The position numbers and the translations under genes are program-made. A stretch of 64,000 nt of DNA, taken from contig NZ_JALKBH010000006.1 of NCBI RefSeq assembly GCF_023016115.1, positions 1 through 64,000 of the forward strand, written 5' to 3'. Numbering within the stretch: the first letter of the stretch is position 1; every line of letters starts with the position of its first letter. Shown one piece after another: positions 1-9,298 of the stretch. Origin of the DNA: Alcanivorax sp. S6407 (GTDB lineage Bacteria; Pseudomonadota; Gammaproteobacteria; Pseudomonadales; Alcanivoracaceae). A model generated the notes under the pieces. That model saw only the letters and a program-made list of their open reading frames with translations. It had not been told where the DNA came from and did not search any database.

Positions 1-207
1 GCCTAAAAAGCTCAGCATAATAACCGAAAGGGACAAGTTAAGGGCTAGGAGGAAGTTAATACCCCGCTGGAGGCCAGGAGCCACGGGGGCTGTAGAGGAT
101 TATGTCTTTTTAAGACGGAAAATCCCCAGGACCCCAACAAGGCAAGGCTGGCGTTTGATCTCACCGGTGACTGGATTTATCGGCAGGGCGGGCCGGGTAG
201 CGCCGAA

Positions 208-1698
208 ATGAGCTTCGGTAATCTGGAGTTCAGTAACCGCTTTACCACCGGAGCAGCCAACAATCACGCTGCCGGGACAGGGACCTTTGCCATCGACAAC
301 CTCGGTATCAAGGTTGCCTCTGCCTTCACCGAATCGATTCTGCAGTTCGACTTGATGTACAACGATTCCGCCACGGACTTTGATACCAGTGGCCGTACCG
401 CCATGATGCATGCGGGCTGGATTGGTGGGCTTACTGACGCCCTGGTAAGGGTGTCACCCGGGGGCGTTGGCATCGATGCCCTTACGCCGCGAACCCAGGG
501 GTTGAACGTTCTCACTCAATGGGGCTTCGACAGTGATTTCATTCTTAACCTGGGCCATGCCGGGGGCAATGACACCCAGCTGCAGTTCCGGGACTGGCGC
601 ATGCTGGGGAATACTGTCGGGCCAATGTTGAAAATGGAACTGGCACTGGATGTATTGCAGGACGGTGCCGGCACCGGCGGCTTGTGTTTTGGCGTGACCG
701 GGCTGGTCTGTGGGGCCGGGGAGTATTTTGATACCCGGGCAGATCTGGACCAGTCCGCTTTTGCCATTCTGGTGCGCGACAGCTATCTGCATGCCTATAG
801 CGAAAGTATTGCTGTCGATAGCCTGGTGAATGTGGATACGGCGACAGCCTATGACTGGAGTGTGATACTCACCATGGGCCTACTTGAGTCTGACATTCTG
901 GTTTATCCCGGTGGTCCTTTTGCCGAGCCGGAAGGCTTCCGTCTGGATGCAGCGGTGATGGTCCAGTCACCGGGTTACTGGGCAGCCGCCAACAGCAGCA
1001 ATGCCGCCACAAGAGAAGCAGCAGCTTCCGGCTGGGCAACCAATTCGCATTTCCTGTTCGCGGATATCGGTGCCGACGTGGGTATCGGCCTGATGAACGT
1101 GGATGTGCTCTGGAACGCTGACGATTTTTATTTCCTTCTAGGGCAAACCGATCCCACTTTTCCTGGCCTGCCATCCGGGATGATGCTGGGAACCAATGCC
1201 CTTTCCCGCTATCAGGTCCGCGGTTTGTTGGGGGCCGGCAGTCCGTCTGATCTGGGCAGTAATGTGGCGAAGATCGCGTTGTGGGATCTGAACCTGTCTG
1301 CCAATCAATTCCGTTTTGTGCTTTACCCGACCACGGCGGGAGGATCGGAAGCTCTTGGCTTTGATGCCTTCATGAATCTGGATGGCTCGTCCTATCTCAC
1401 CCTGGCAGAGGTTTCCAGCCCGCAGTCAGCGTTCCAGTTGTATAACGTGACTGGCAGTCTGGGCTGGGGGAACGGCAGCATTACGATCCGATCCGAGAAT
1501 GAAACCGCGGATAATCTGCCAAGCCTGACGATCAAGAATGAACTCTACATTGGACAGAATGCCGACTTTGGCCAGACCGGTGTCGATCATCTTGACCCAT
1601 TGATCGGCAGCCTCGGTTTTGGTGATCAGAACTACGGTCAGATCGCCATGCCGGGCGGGGTCTGGCATAGCGAAATTGTGGCCAAGATTCCCCAGTAA
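208..1698 (+). CDS. Large unrecognised protein, 5' end damaged or cut
   Basis: I do not recognise the family. The 496 residues from the first Met are rich in Gly, Asp, Asn and aromatic residues in alternating patterns, as in secreted or outer-membrane beta proteins, and end in a short hydrophilic tail. There is no signal peptide at this Met. The same frame stays open upstream to base 49, after a TAG at 46-48, and the peptide just before the Met looks like continuing protein. No ATG or GTG with a ribosome site lies in that stretch. The true N-terminus is therefore probably missing through a frameshift, rearrangement or assembly edge. The next gene is convergent, 19 bases away. Coding confidence is good; start and function are unknown. 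Confidence 0.6.
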   Translation: MSFGNLEFSNRFTTGAANNHAAGTGTFAIDNLGIKVASAFTESILQFDLMYNDSATDFDTSGRTAMMHAGWIGGLTDALVRVSPGGVGIDALTPRTQGLNVLTQWGFDSDFILNLGHAGGNDTQLQFRDWRMLGNTVGPMLKMELALDVLQDGAGTGGLCFGVTGLVCGAGEYFDTRADLDQSAFAILVRDSYLHAYSESIAVDSLVNVDTATAYDWSVILTMGLLESDILVYPGGPFAEPEGFRLDAAVMVQSPGYWAAANSSNAATREAAASGWATNSHFLFADIGADVGIGLMNVDVLWNADDFYFLLGQTDPTFPGLPSGMMLGTNALSRYQVRGLLGAGSPSDLGSNVAKIALWDLNLSANQFRFVLYPTTAGGSEALGFDAFMNLDGSSYLTLAEVSSPQSAFQLYNVTGSLGWGNGSITIRSENETADNLPSLTIKNELYIGQNADFGQTGVDHLDPLIGSLGFGDQNYGQIAMPGGVWHSEIVAKIPQ

Positions 1699-1717
1699 TG
1701 ACGCGTGGTGCTGGCTG

Positions 1718-2455
1718 CTAGAACGCGATCCCCACGCCCAGCCCCGCTTCGTTATCCACACTCCCGGTGTCCAGCGCACCACGACCATAAACATCCAGCT
1801 GGATGTTGGGGGTGGCCATCCAGGTGATACCGCCGCCAGCGCGGTTGTTATCGTCACCGTTGTCCTGATTACGGGTAAAGCCGGCATCCAGAAAGACGGC
1901 CCATTCATCACTCAGCCGGGCGTGCCAGGAAGGCACCACGGTGGTGCTGGATTCGGTGCCATCATCCTCGAAGCGAACACTGAGCTGAAGTTGATGGCGG
2001 TCATCCAGCCACCAGCCACCGCTGAGTGCGGCAAAGCTGCCATCTTCATCATCGCTGAAACCGTCGCTGGAGGTATCCATCAGCATGCCGCCGAGCAGGG
2101 CGGCGCGAAATATCTCACCGCGGTAGATAGCGAACTTGGCTCCCAGGGAACTATCTCCAAGACCATCCAGATCGCCATTGTCCTTCTCGGAATCAAATTT
2201 CTGATAGCGGTAGGTGTTGATCCCCAGCTGGATTTCCATCCGGCTGACCACCTGCATGCGTAACAGGGTATTGAAATTCAGTGTGCTGATTTCCGGGCTG
2301 TAACGTTGATCAAGGGTGGCGTCCGGAAGACCTTGCTCAAGCACCACGCGGTGTTGTTGCAGGGTGTCGGGGTTGAGGCCAAGGCCGGGACGCTCAAAAG
2401 GGGGGGCTGCCAGGACCATACCTGGCAGACAAAACAGGCTGAATAGCCAGCGCAT
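1718..2455 (-). CDS. Outer-membrane beta-barrel protein, MetA-pathway-like
   Basis: A 245-residue protein with a clear Sec signal peptide (basic MRW, hydrophobic stretch, cleavage near LAA at about residue 17). Alternating hydrophobic/polar strands follow, and it ends in Gly-Ile-Ala-Phe, a C-terminal aromatic residue typical of outer-membrane barrels. The layout resembles the transporter family annotated as MetA pathway of phenol degradation (established family, my assignment). Two upstream in-frame ATGs exist at 2509 and 2470. I chose 2455 because GGAG lies nine bases before it and the signal peptide starts there. It is divergent from the acyl-CoA ligase gene across a 441-base gap. The substrate is unknown. 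Confidence 0.6.
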   Translation of the reverse strand: MRWLFSLFCLPGMVLAAPPFERPGLGLNPDTLQQHRVVLEQGLPDATLDQRYSPEISTLNFNTLLRMQVVSRMEIQLGINTYRYQKFDSEKDNGDLDGLGDSSLGAKFAIYRGEIFRAALLGGMLMDTSSDGFSDDEDGSFAALSGGWWLDDRHQLQLSVRFEDDGTESSTTVVPSWHARLSDEWAVFLDAGFTRNQDNGDDNNRAGGGITWMATPNIQLDVYGRGALDTGSVDNEAGLGVGIAF

Positions 2456-2896
2456 GCGACTTCGCTCCATGAAGACGCCCGAATGGGCTGCATTAACTGA
2501 AGTGCGCACCCTACCAGCCTGTGCCGGGGGGGAACATTAACCGTAGGGATGAGAGTTGAACCCGGTTCTTGTGGTGGCAGGACCAGGGGCTTTGTCAGTA
2601 GGAGATGACTGATAGAAAGGGGGGCAGGAATGGAAAAGGTGTGACCGAATGGTCACAGGAAATGCAGCAATAATGCGACATTGAGGCCGGTTGGCGGCAG
2701 CTTGCAGGGGGGAATTGTTTTGTTACATTTGCCACTTTGGTATAGGTGACCATGGGTTACTAATGTGGCAGTCTTGCCGCGGTCCTGTGTCGATGGGAAG
2801 GTGCCTTGCCGGCCCCGGCGGACCTGCGAATAAAAAGATTTCTGAATGTCGGGCGGTTGTTCGGTCGCCCGTTTGGACAGTGTTCTGGAGAGTACA
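2456..2896. promoter_or_regulatory. Divergent intergenic region with an operator-like palindrome
   Basis: This gap separates the barrel protein (minus) from the acyl-CoA ligase (plus) and must hold promoters for both. A perfect inverted repeat, TGTGACCGAATGGTCACA, lies at 2640-2657 (7-base arms, 4-base spacer). A TATAGG word at about 2741 could be a -10 element, but I see no convincing -35. No coding sequence is supported here. Confidence 0.45.
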
Positions 2897-4525
2897 ATGA
2901 GTGATCTGACCATTCAGCGGACGGCGTCTGCGGTTGAGCCTGGCCTGCTGATTCACCGCATTCTCGAAGCCGGTGTGCGCAACAATCCCCATCAGACCAT
3001 CACCTATGGTGACCGCACTTTCAGCTACCGTGAATTTGAAGAGCGGGTAAATCGTCTCGCCGGCGCCCTCGCTGCCCAGGGTGTGAAGCCCGGTGATACC
3101 GTGGCGGTGATGGACTGGGATACCAACCGGTATCTGGAAGCCTTCTTCGCCATTCCCATGATGGGGGCGGTGCTGCACACAGTGAATGTGCGCCTAAGCC
3201 CGGAACAGATTCTCTACACCATCAACCACGCCAGGGATGATGTGATCCTGGTGAACAGCGAATTTCTGCCGGTACTGGAAGAGCTGAAAGACCGCATCGA
3301 ACCGGTAAAAAGCTACATCCTGATGGACGACGACGGGGTGACTGGCAGCGACAGCCTGCCGCTGGCGGGGGAGTATGAAGACCTGCTGGCCAAGGCGCCG
3401 GCCCGCTACGATTTCCCGGAGCTGGACGAGAACACCCGCGCCACCACCTTCTACACTACCGGGACAACTGGTCTGCCCAAGGGCGTGTTCTTCTCCCATC
3501 GCCAGCTGGTGCTGCATACCTACGCTGCACGCTCAACCCTGTCCGGTGTAGGACACGGTCGTCTCAATGAAGACGATGTGTACATGCCTATTACTCCCAT
3601 GTTCCATGTCCATGCCTGGGGGATTCCGTTCCTGGCCACCCTGATCGGGGTGAAGCAGGTTTATCCGGGTCGCTACGAGCCGGCCTCCCTGCTCAAGCTG
3701 CTGGTCACCGAGAAGGTCACCTTTTCTCACTGTGTACCCACCATCATCCAGATGCTGCTGCAGGCGGAAGCCGCCAAGAGCATTGATCTGTCTGGCTGGA
3801 AAGTGGTGATTGGCGGCTCCGCATTGCCTCAGTCGCTGGCAAGAGCCGCGCTGGAACGGGGTATCGACATCTACACGGGCTATGGCATGAGCGAAACCTG
3901 CCCGCTGCTGACCCTGTCCCAGTTGACGCCGGAACTGGAAAAGGCAGATCTGGATACTCAGGCGGATTACCGCACCCGCACCGGGCGCCCGGTTTCCATG
4001 GTGCAGCTGCGTATCGTCGATGCGGAAATGAATGATGTGCCCCACGATGGCGAAAGCCAGGGGGAAGTGGTGGTGCGCGCGCCGTGGCTGACCCAGGGCT
4101 ATCTCAATGATGCCGAGAAATCCGAAGAGCTATGGGCTGGCGGCTGGCTGCACACCGGTGATGTGGCGGTGATGAGCGAGGATGGCTGGTTGAAGATCGT
4201 TGATCGCATCAAGGATGTGATCAAGACCGGTGGCGAGTGGGTGTCCTCCATCGACCTGGAAGGCCTGGTGTTGCAGCACCCGGGCGTGGCTGAGTGTGCC
4301 GTGGTGGGCGTGCCCGACAGCAAGTGGGGCGAGCGTCCGGTGGCACTGGCGGTGAAGGGGGGGGAAGCCGACGAAGATGGCATCAAGGCCCTGATCGCTG
4401 ACTACGCCGAGAAAGGTGTCATCAGCCGCTACGGTATCCCGGATCGGGTGATCTTTGTCGATGCGCTGCCGCGCACCTCCGTGGGCAAGCTCGACAAGAA
4501 GAAGATGCGCGCCGAGATGGTGTAA
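2897..4525 (+). CDS. Medium/long-chain fatty acyl-CoA synthetase (AMP-forming)
   Basis: Activates free fatty acids to acyl-CoA using ATP and CoA, the entry step to beta-oxidation and wax ester synthesis. The 542-residue protein carries the AMP-binding signature TTGTTGLPKGV at residues 187-197, the later YGMSE core and the TGD...DRIKDVIKTGGEW hinge region, and ends with the catalytic lysine motif SVGKLDKKKM. Length and sequence style resemble the AlkK-type medium-chain ligases of alkane degraders (assignment from memory). An in-frame ATG at 2846 is less likely: the ATG at 2897 has GGAGAG seven bases upstream. It is a single gene followed by a strong terminator. Chain-length preference cannot be read from the sequence. 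Confidence 0.9.
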   Translation: MSDLTIQRTASAVEPGLLIHRILEAGVRNNPHQTITYGDRTFSYREFEERVNRLAGALAAQGVKPGDTVAVMDWDTNRYLEAFFAIPMMGAVLHTVNVRLSPEQILYTINHARDDVILVNSEFLPVLEELKDRIEPVKSYILMDDDGVTGSDSLPLAGEYEDLLAKAPARYDFPELDENTRATTFYTTGTTGLPKGVFFSHRQLVLHTYAARSTLSGVGHGRLNEDDVYMPITPMFHVHAWGIPFLATLIGVKQVYPGRYEPASLLKLLVTEKVTFSHCVPTIIQMLLQAEAAKSIDLSGWKVVIGGSALPQSLARAALERGIDIYTGYGMSETCPLLTLSQLTPELEKADLDTQADYRTRTGRPVSMVQLRIVDAEMNDVPHDGESQGEVVVRAPWLTQGYLNDAEKSEELWAGGWLHTGDVAVMSEDGWLKIVDRIKDVIKTGGEWVSSIDLEGLVLQHPGVAECAVVGVPDSKWGERPVALAVKGGEADEDGIKALIADYAEKGVISRYGIPDRVIFVDALPRTSVGKLDKKKMRAEMV

Positions 4526-4560
4526 GAGACGCTGCACGCATCACGCTTCAGGCAACACGC

Positions 4561-4597
4561 AAAAGCCGCGCCGGAGAAATTCGGCGCGGCTTTTTGC
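4561..4597 (+). terminator. Rho-independent terminator of the acyl-CoA ligase gene
   Basis: A 12-13 base-pair GC-rich stem (AAAGCCGCGCCG and its complement) with an 8-base loop is followed by TTTTTGCTTTTTC. Confidence 0.9.
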
Positions 4598-4605
4598 TTT
4601 TTCAT

Positions 4606-4738
4606 TGTGGGAGCTTGCCTGCAAGCGATAGCAGACCAGAGTCAAAAGCCGTTTCACCACAGAGGGCACAGAGATCGCAGAGAAAAGACGGTCTTTACTC
4701 AGTGAACCCTGTGCCTTGTGTTGTAAATATCGCTTTTG
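4606..4738. repeat. REP element followed by a CACAGAGG inverted-repeat element
   Basis: A REP-type unit GGGAGCTTGCCTGCAAGCGA lies at 4609-4628, directly after the terminator. It is followed by an imperfect inverted repeat, 4643-4738, with arms that read TTTCACCACAGAGGGCACAG and its near complement. Both sequences recur elsewhere in the window. The 4526-4878 gap contains no supported gene. Confidence 0.75.
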
Positions 4739-4878
4739 AAGGGGTTGGGTATCATGCCTGCTGTTGCGTAAAAATGAACTATCTTCACAATTCGCTGTTA
4801 CTAACGCTATCTGTACGCAATCCTTGCATAATTGGCATCTAGACTACGCAGCTGATCATCATTGAGACGGAGAATTCC

Positions 4879-5994
4879 ATGGGGCGGGTGATAACGGGGG
4901 CGGTGGTGCTTCTGGTAATGGCAGCAGCAGCCTGGTGGCTGTTGGCTCCTCAGGAGGTCCAGCGCGGTCAGCGCCCCCCCACAGCGGTGAACCTGGCACC
5001 CAGCATTGAACGTGATCTGGTGGATCAGGTGGAAGCGGTGGGCACGTCCCGTGCCGCTCAGGCAGTGGTCTTGCTGGCTGAAGTGCCGGGCCGCGTTGCC
5101 GAGATTCACTTCCAGCAGGGCCAGCAGGTCAAACGTGACCAGTTGCTGGTGTCTCTGGATGATCGCAATGCCCGCGCCGAACTGGCTCGCAGCGAAGCGG
5201 AATACCAGCGCGCCCGGGACGATTACCGTCGCGGTCAGCAGTTGGTCGAAAGGCGCGCCATTTCCGAATCCGAGGTAGATACCTTCCGTACTTCGCTGGA
5301 GTCCGCACGGGCCAACCGCGATGCCGCGCGGGCCAATCTCAATGACCACAGCATCCGTGCTCCCTTCGCCGGGGTAGTGGGATTGCGCCAGGTGGATGGT
5401 GGTGCCTATCTGCAAACCGGGGATGCCATTACTACCCTGGATAACCTGGGCCATATCGAAGTGGATTTTCAGGTGCCTGAGCGCTACCTGGCCCGGCTTT
5501 CAGTCGGCTTACCCGTGCAGGCCAGCAATGACGCTTTTCCCGATACCGTTTTTGAAGGCGCCATCAGTCATCTGGATTCGCGGGTGAATAGCGCCAGCCG
5601 TAGCCTGACCGCCCGGGCAAGACTGAATAATCCCGGCGATCGTATGTTGCCCGGCCAGTTTCTTCGCATTGCCGTCCAGCTGGATCGCCGTCCGGCGCTG
5701 CTGGTGCCTGAGCAGTCCATTATTACCCAGGGCGCGCAAAGCTATGTGTTCACCGTGGACAAGGAACAGAAGGCAGTCCGCCATCCCGTGACTCTGGGGG
5801 GGCGCCGTGATGGCTGGGTGGAAATTACCAGCGGGTTGAGTGGCCAGCCGGATGTCATCGTCAATGGACACAGCCGTCTGGGTAGTGGTCAGCCGGTCAA
5901 CGTGATCGATAATCCCGAGGCCTTGCTCCCGGGGCAGCGTGCACTGCTGAAACCGCAGGATAATGACGTCGCGGATGCGGGAGCCGCGGCATGA
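4879..5994 (+). CDS. RND efflux membrane fusion (periplasmic adaptor) protein
   Basis: The periplasmic adaptor of a tripartite efflux pump, linking the inner-membrane RND pump to an outer-membrane channel. The 371 residues show an N-terminal membrane anchor (about 4-23), the split biotinyl-lipoyl domain (around residues 60-95 and 155-175), an alpha-helical hairpin between them and the C-terminal beta-barrel and membrane-proximal domains. There is no lipobox cysteine, so it is anchored by its N-terminal helix. GGAGAA precedes the ATG. Its stop overlaps the pump gene start by four bases (ATGA), so the two are translationally coupled. Confidence 0.92.
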   Translation: MGRVITGAVVLLVMAAAAWWLLAPQEVQRGQRPPTAVNLAPSIERDLVDQVEAVGTSRAAQAVVLLAEVPGRVAEIHFQQGQQVKRDQLLVSLDDRNARAELARSEAEYQRARDDYRRGQQLVERRAISESEVDTFRTSLESARANRDAARANLNDHSIRAPFAGVVGLRQVDGGAYLQTGDAITTLDNLGHIEVDFQVPERYLARLSVGLPVQASNDAFPDTVFEGAISHLDSRVNSASRSLTARARLNNPGDRMLPGQFLRIAVQLDRRPALLVPEQSIITQGAQSYVFTVDKEQKAVRHPVTLGGRRDGWVEITSGLSGQPDVIVNGHSRLGSGQPVNVIDNPEALLPGQRALLKPQDNDVADAGAAA

Positions 5995-8900
5995 TTCTGT
6001 CGGATGTATCCATCAAGCGGCCGGTGTTTGCCACGGTGATCAGCCTGCTGATCGTGGTATTCGGCATCAGTGCCCTGATGAAACTGCCGATCCGTGAATA
6101 CCCGGATATCGATCCTCCGGAAGTGTCCGTGCGGGTGGATTACTCTGGCGCCGCTCCCGAGGTCGTCGATACCCAGATCGTACAGGTGATTGAAGGCGCC
6201 ATCGCCGGTGTGGAAGGGGTACGCAAGATCGAGTCACGTAGCCGGCTTGGTTCTGCACGTACCACCGCAGAGTTCGACCTGGATCGCGATGTGGATATCG
6301 CCGCCAATGATGTTCGCGATGCCGTCTCACGGGTGCTTAATCGTCTGCCTGAAGAAGCCGACACGCCGGTGATCGCCAAATCTGATTCCGACGCCCGCCC
6401 AATCATGTGGGTCACGCTCACCAGTACCACCCTGGCTCCCCAGGAACTCACCGACTTTGCCGAGCGCTCCCTGGTGGACCGCTTTGCGGTTCTCGATGGC
6501 GTGTCCGAGGTGATTATCGGGGGCGACCGTCGCTACGCCATGCGGGTCTGGCTGGATCGTCAGAAGATGGCCGCCAATCAGGTAACCGTTACGGATATCG
6601 AGCAAGCCCTGCGCAGCAACAATGTGGAATTGCCTGCCGGCAGGCTGGAATCCCGGGCCAGGGCGTTTACCGTTCGTGCGGATAACCGGCTCAACACCGT
6701 AGAGGCCTTCGAAAAACTGGTGGTCCGTCGCAGCGGGGATTACCTGATGCGGCTGGGCGATGTTTCACGTGTCGATCTGGGCGTGGAAAGCGATGATGGC
6801 GTGATCCGCGCCAACGGCCAGACGGCCATCGGCCTTGGCGTGGTGCGCCAGTCCAAGGCCAATACTGTGGCGGTCTCGGATCAGGTGCGTGCTGAAATCG
6901 AAAAGGTCCGTGACAGCCTGCCTGCGGATATCAGCCTGGATGTGAACCACGATGAGTCCCTGTTTATCCGTGCCTCGATCCGTGAGGTGCTGATCACCCT
7001 GGGGATATCCGTGGCGCTGGTGATCGCGGTGATCTTTGTTTTCCTGGGTAATCTGCGCGCCACACTGATTCCCGCGGTAACGATTCCGGTCTCCGTGGTC
7101 GGGGCCTTTATCGGCTTTGGCGTCATGGACTTTTCCATCAATGTGCTCACCTTGCTGGCACTGATTCTTGCCATTGGCCTGGTGGTGGATGATGCCATCG
7201 TCATGCTGGAAAACATCCAGCGCCGCATCGACGAAGGGGAAAGCCGATTGGTGGCCGCTTATCTCGGGGCGCGGCAGGTGGCCTTTGCGGTGGTGGCCAC
7301 CACCCTCACCCTGGTGGCCGTGTTTGTGCCTATTTCCTTCATGGGGGGGGACGTAGGGCGTTTGTTTGGCGAGTTCGGTTTCACCCTGGCCTCAGCGGTG
7401 ATCATCTCCAGTCTGGTGGCGCTGAGTCTGGCTCCCATGCTTTGTTCCCGCTGGCTGCACCGTCACAGTGTCAAGGAGCAGGAAGGGCAAGGAGGGGTTG
7501 TCGAGCGCGCCCTGCAGCAACTGAACCGCTGGTATGCCAGCGGGTTACAGGCGGCCTTGCGTACCCCCTGGCCACTGATCGCCGGTTGCGTGCTGTTGTG
7601 CGGGTTTGCCGTGTTGCTCTTCCGGCAGCTGCCCCAGGAACTGGCGCCCACCGAAGACCGCGGAGTGTTCATCATCCCGGCGTCGGCTCCACAGGGCTCC
7701 ACATCCGAATATGCCCAGCATCACACCCGTGAAGTAGAAAAGATCCTGCTGCCACTGGTAGAAAATGGCGAGGCGGAACGGGTGCTGGCGATCATCGGGT
7801 TTCGTGGTGTCGCCGAGCGTGCCTTTACCATCGTCAGGTTGAAAGACTGGGGTGAGCGAGAGCGCACCCAGCAGGAAATAGTCAACAGTATTCGCGGCCC
7901 CATTTCGCAGGTCACTGGTTTGCGTGCCTTCCCGGTGAACCCGCCGGGGCTGGGGCAAAGCGCGTTCAACCAGTCACTGGAAGTGGTGGTGGCCGGGCCG
8001 GATTACGAACTGGTTCAGGCCTGGAGCGAAACACTGATGCAGGCCATGGGGGACAATCCCAATCTGACCAGCATCGATACGGACTTCGAACAGACCCAGC
8101 CACAGCTGGATGTGAAACTGAATCGCGACCGGGCAGCAGATCTCGGCATCACCGCCACCGATGTGGGCCAGACCTTGCAGGCCATGTTTGCCACCCTCAC
8201 GGCGTCTACCTTTGTGGATCGAGGCCGTGAGTACGATGTCATGCTGGAAGCCGAGGAGGGCAGCAGCGATAGTCCCGAGGACGTGTTGCCAATCTATCTG
8301 CGTAGCAGCAGTGGTCAGCTGGTGCCGTTCTCCAGTGTGGTAGAACTGACCACTAGCGGAGATTCACCGGAACTGCGCCGCGTGGATCGGCTGCCCGCCA
8401 TTACCCTGTCTGCCAACATGGTGGAAGGCTATGACCTGGCGTCGGCCATGCGCGATGTGGAGCAGGCGGCGCGGGACAACCTGCCACTGGAAGCCCGGAT
8501 TGGCTACAAGGGCATGGCGGAAGAACTGCAGGAATCCTCCTCGGCGATCATGATCACCTTTGCCCTGGCCCTGGTGATCGTGTTCCTGGTATTGGCGGCC
8601 CAGTTCGAAAGCTGGATTCATCCGCTGATCATCATGCTCACCGTGCCACTGGCCCTGGCCGGGGCGGTGGTGGCCATGAGCGTCACTGGCGACAGCCTCA
8701 ACATCTATAGCCAGATTGGCATGATCATGTTGCTGGGGTTGATGGCCAAGAACGGTATTCTTATCGTGGAGTTCGCCAACCAGCTGCGCGATCAGGGCCG
8801 CAGTGTCAGAGAAGCGATCTACGAAGGCGCCATCGTGCGTTTCCGGCCGGTACTGATGACCGGGGTGTCCACCATTTTCGGTGCCATCCCGCTGGTACTG

Positions 8901-9098
8901 GCCACCGGCGCCGGCGCGGAAAGCCGCTTCACCATCGGCGTGGTGATCCTCGGCGGCCTGCTGTTCGCCACCGTGCTGACCCTGTTCGTGATCCCGGTGC
9001 TGTATCAGTGGCTGGCGCCCTATGCGTCGCCGGCGGATGCGGTGAAGCAGCAACTGGACAAGGAACTGCCAGCAGCGGATGGTAAGGACGGCGCTTGA
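5991..9098 (+). CDS. RND family efflux pump inner-membrane transporter
   Basis: A proton-driven drug or metabolite exporter of the AcrB/MexB superfamily. The 1035-residue length is typical. Twelve membrane helices are expected in two halves: TM1 at about 12-30, then a large periplasmic domain, TM2-6 at about 335-490, the second large domain and the last helices. The proton-relay pair Asp400-Asp401 sits in GLVVDDAIVMLEN, and the partner lysine is in LMAKNGILIVEFAN. It belongs to the two-gene subtype with a single adaptor, and no outer-membrane factor gene is adjacent, so a TolC-like channel encoded elsewhere is presumably shared. Substrates cannot be predicted. Confidence 0.94.
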   Translation: MILSDVSIKRPVFATVISLLIVVFGISALMKLPIREYPDIDPPEVSVRVDYSGAAPEVVDTQIVQVIEGAIAGVEGVRKIESRSRLGSARTTAEFDLDRDVDIAANDVRDAVSRVLNRLPEEADTPVIAKSDSDARPIMWVTLTSTTLAPQELTDFAERSLVDRFAVLDGVSEVIIGGDRRYAMRVWLDRQKMAANQVTVTDIEQALRSNNVELPAGRLESRARAFTVRADNRLNTVEAFEKLVVRRSGDYLMRLGDVSRVDLGVESDDGVIRANGQTAIGLGVVRQSKANTVAVSDQVRAEIEKVRDSLPADISLDVNHDESLFIRASIREVLITLGISVALVIAVIFVFLGNLRATLIPAVTIPVSVVGAFIGFGVMDFSINVLTLLALILAIGLVVDDAIVMLENIQRRIDEGESRLVAAYLGARQVAFAVVATTLTLVAVFVPISFMGGDVGRLFGEFGFTLASAVIISSLVALSLAPMLCSRWLHRHSVKEQEGQGGVVERALQQLNRWYASGLQAALRTPWPLIAGCVLLCGFAVLLFRQLPQELAPTEDRGVFIIPASAPQGSTSEYAQHHTREVEKILLPLVENGEAERVLAIIGFRGVAERAFTIVRLKDWGERERTQQEIVNSIRGPISQVTGLRAFPVNPPGLGQSAFNQSLEVVVAGPDYELVQAWSETLMQAMGDNPNLTSIDTDFEQTQPQLDVKLNRDRAADLGITATDVGQTLQAMFATLTASTFVDRGREYDVMLEAEEGSSDSPEDVLPIYLRSSSGQLVPFSSVVELTTSGDSPELRRVDRLPAITLSANMVEGYDLASAMRDVEQAARDNLPLEARIGYKGMAEELQESSSAIMITFALALVIVFLVLAAQFESWIHPLIIMLTVPLALAGAVVAMSVTGDSLNIYSQIGMIMLLGLMAKNGILIVEFANQLRDQGRSVREAIYEGAIVRFRPVLMTGVSTIFGAIPLVLATGAGAESRFTIGVVILGGLLFATVLTLFVIPVLYQWLAPYASPADAVKQQLDKELPAADGKDGA

Positions 9099-9132
9099 GT
9101 CGCGATTGACCTGAATAAATGGAGAGGCAGGA

Positions 9133-9298
9133 GTGGCAAGCTACAAGCTTCAAGCTGCAACACGAGGTGATGTTGTTGCCATACGCAACGTCATCTCCTC
9201 CGCGCTCCAATCGGCTTGGTCGCGGGCAGTGCCATGGAGGCAACCACAATGTATGTCCGCTCCTTGTAGCTTGCAGCTTGAGGCTTGTAGCTGATTCA
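9133..9298. repeat. Long inverted-repeat element, AGCTACAAGCTTCAAGCTGC family
   Basis: A roughly 165-base element fills the gap between the pump gene and the metallopeptidase. Its left end reads AAGCTACAAGCTTCAAGCTG and its right end is the imperfect complement (TTGTAGCTTGCAGCTTGAGG). The right arm ends at the start codon of the next gene. Similar ends occur at 16395-16562 and 28661-28812. Confidence 0.75.

Noticed and set aside
1752-1760. DnaA box TTATCCACA as evidence for oriC
   Set aside because: A single box inside a coding gene; no cluster or AT-rich unwinding region nearby.
2640-2657. CRP/Vfr binding site
   Set aside because: Half-sites fit, but the spacer is 8 instead of 6 bases, so it is reported only as an unspecified operator-like palindrome.
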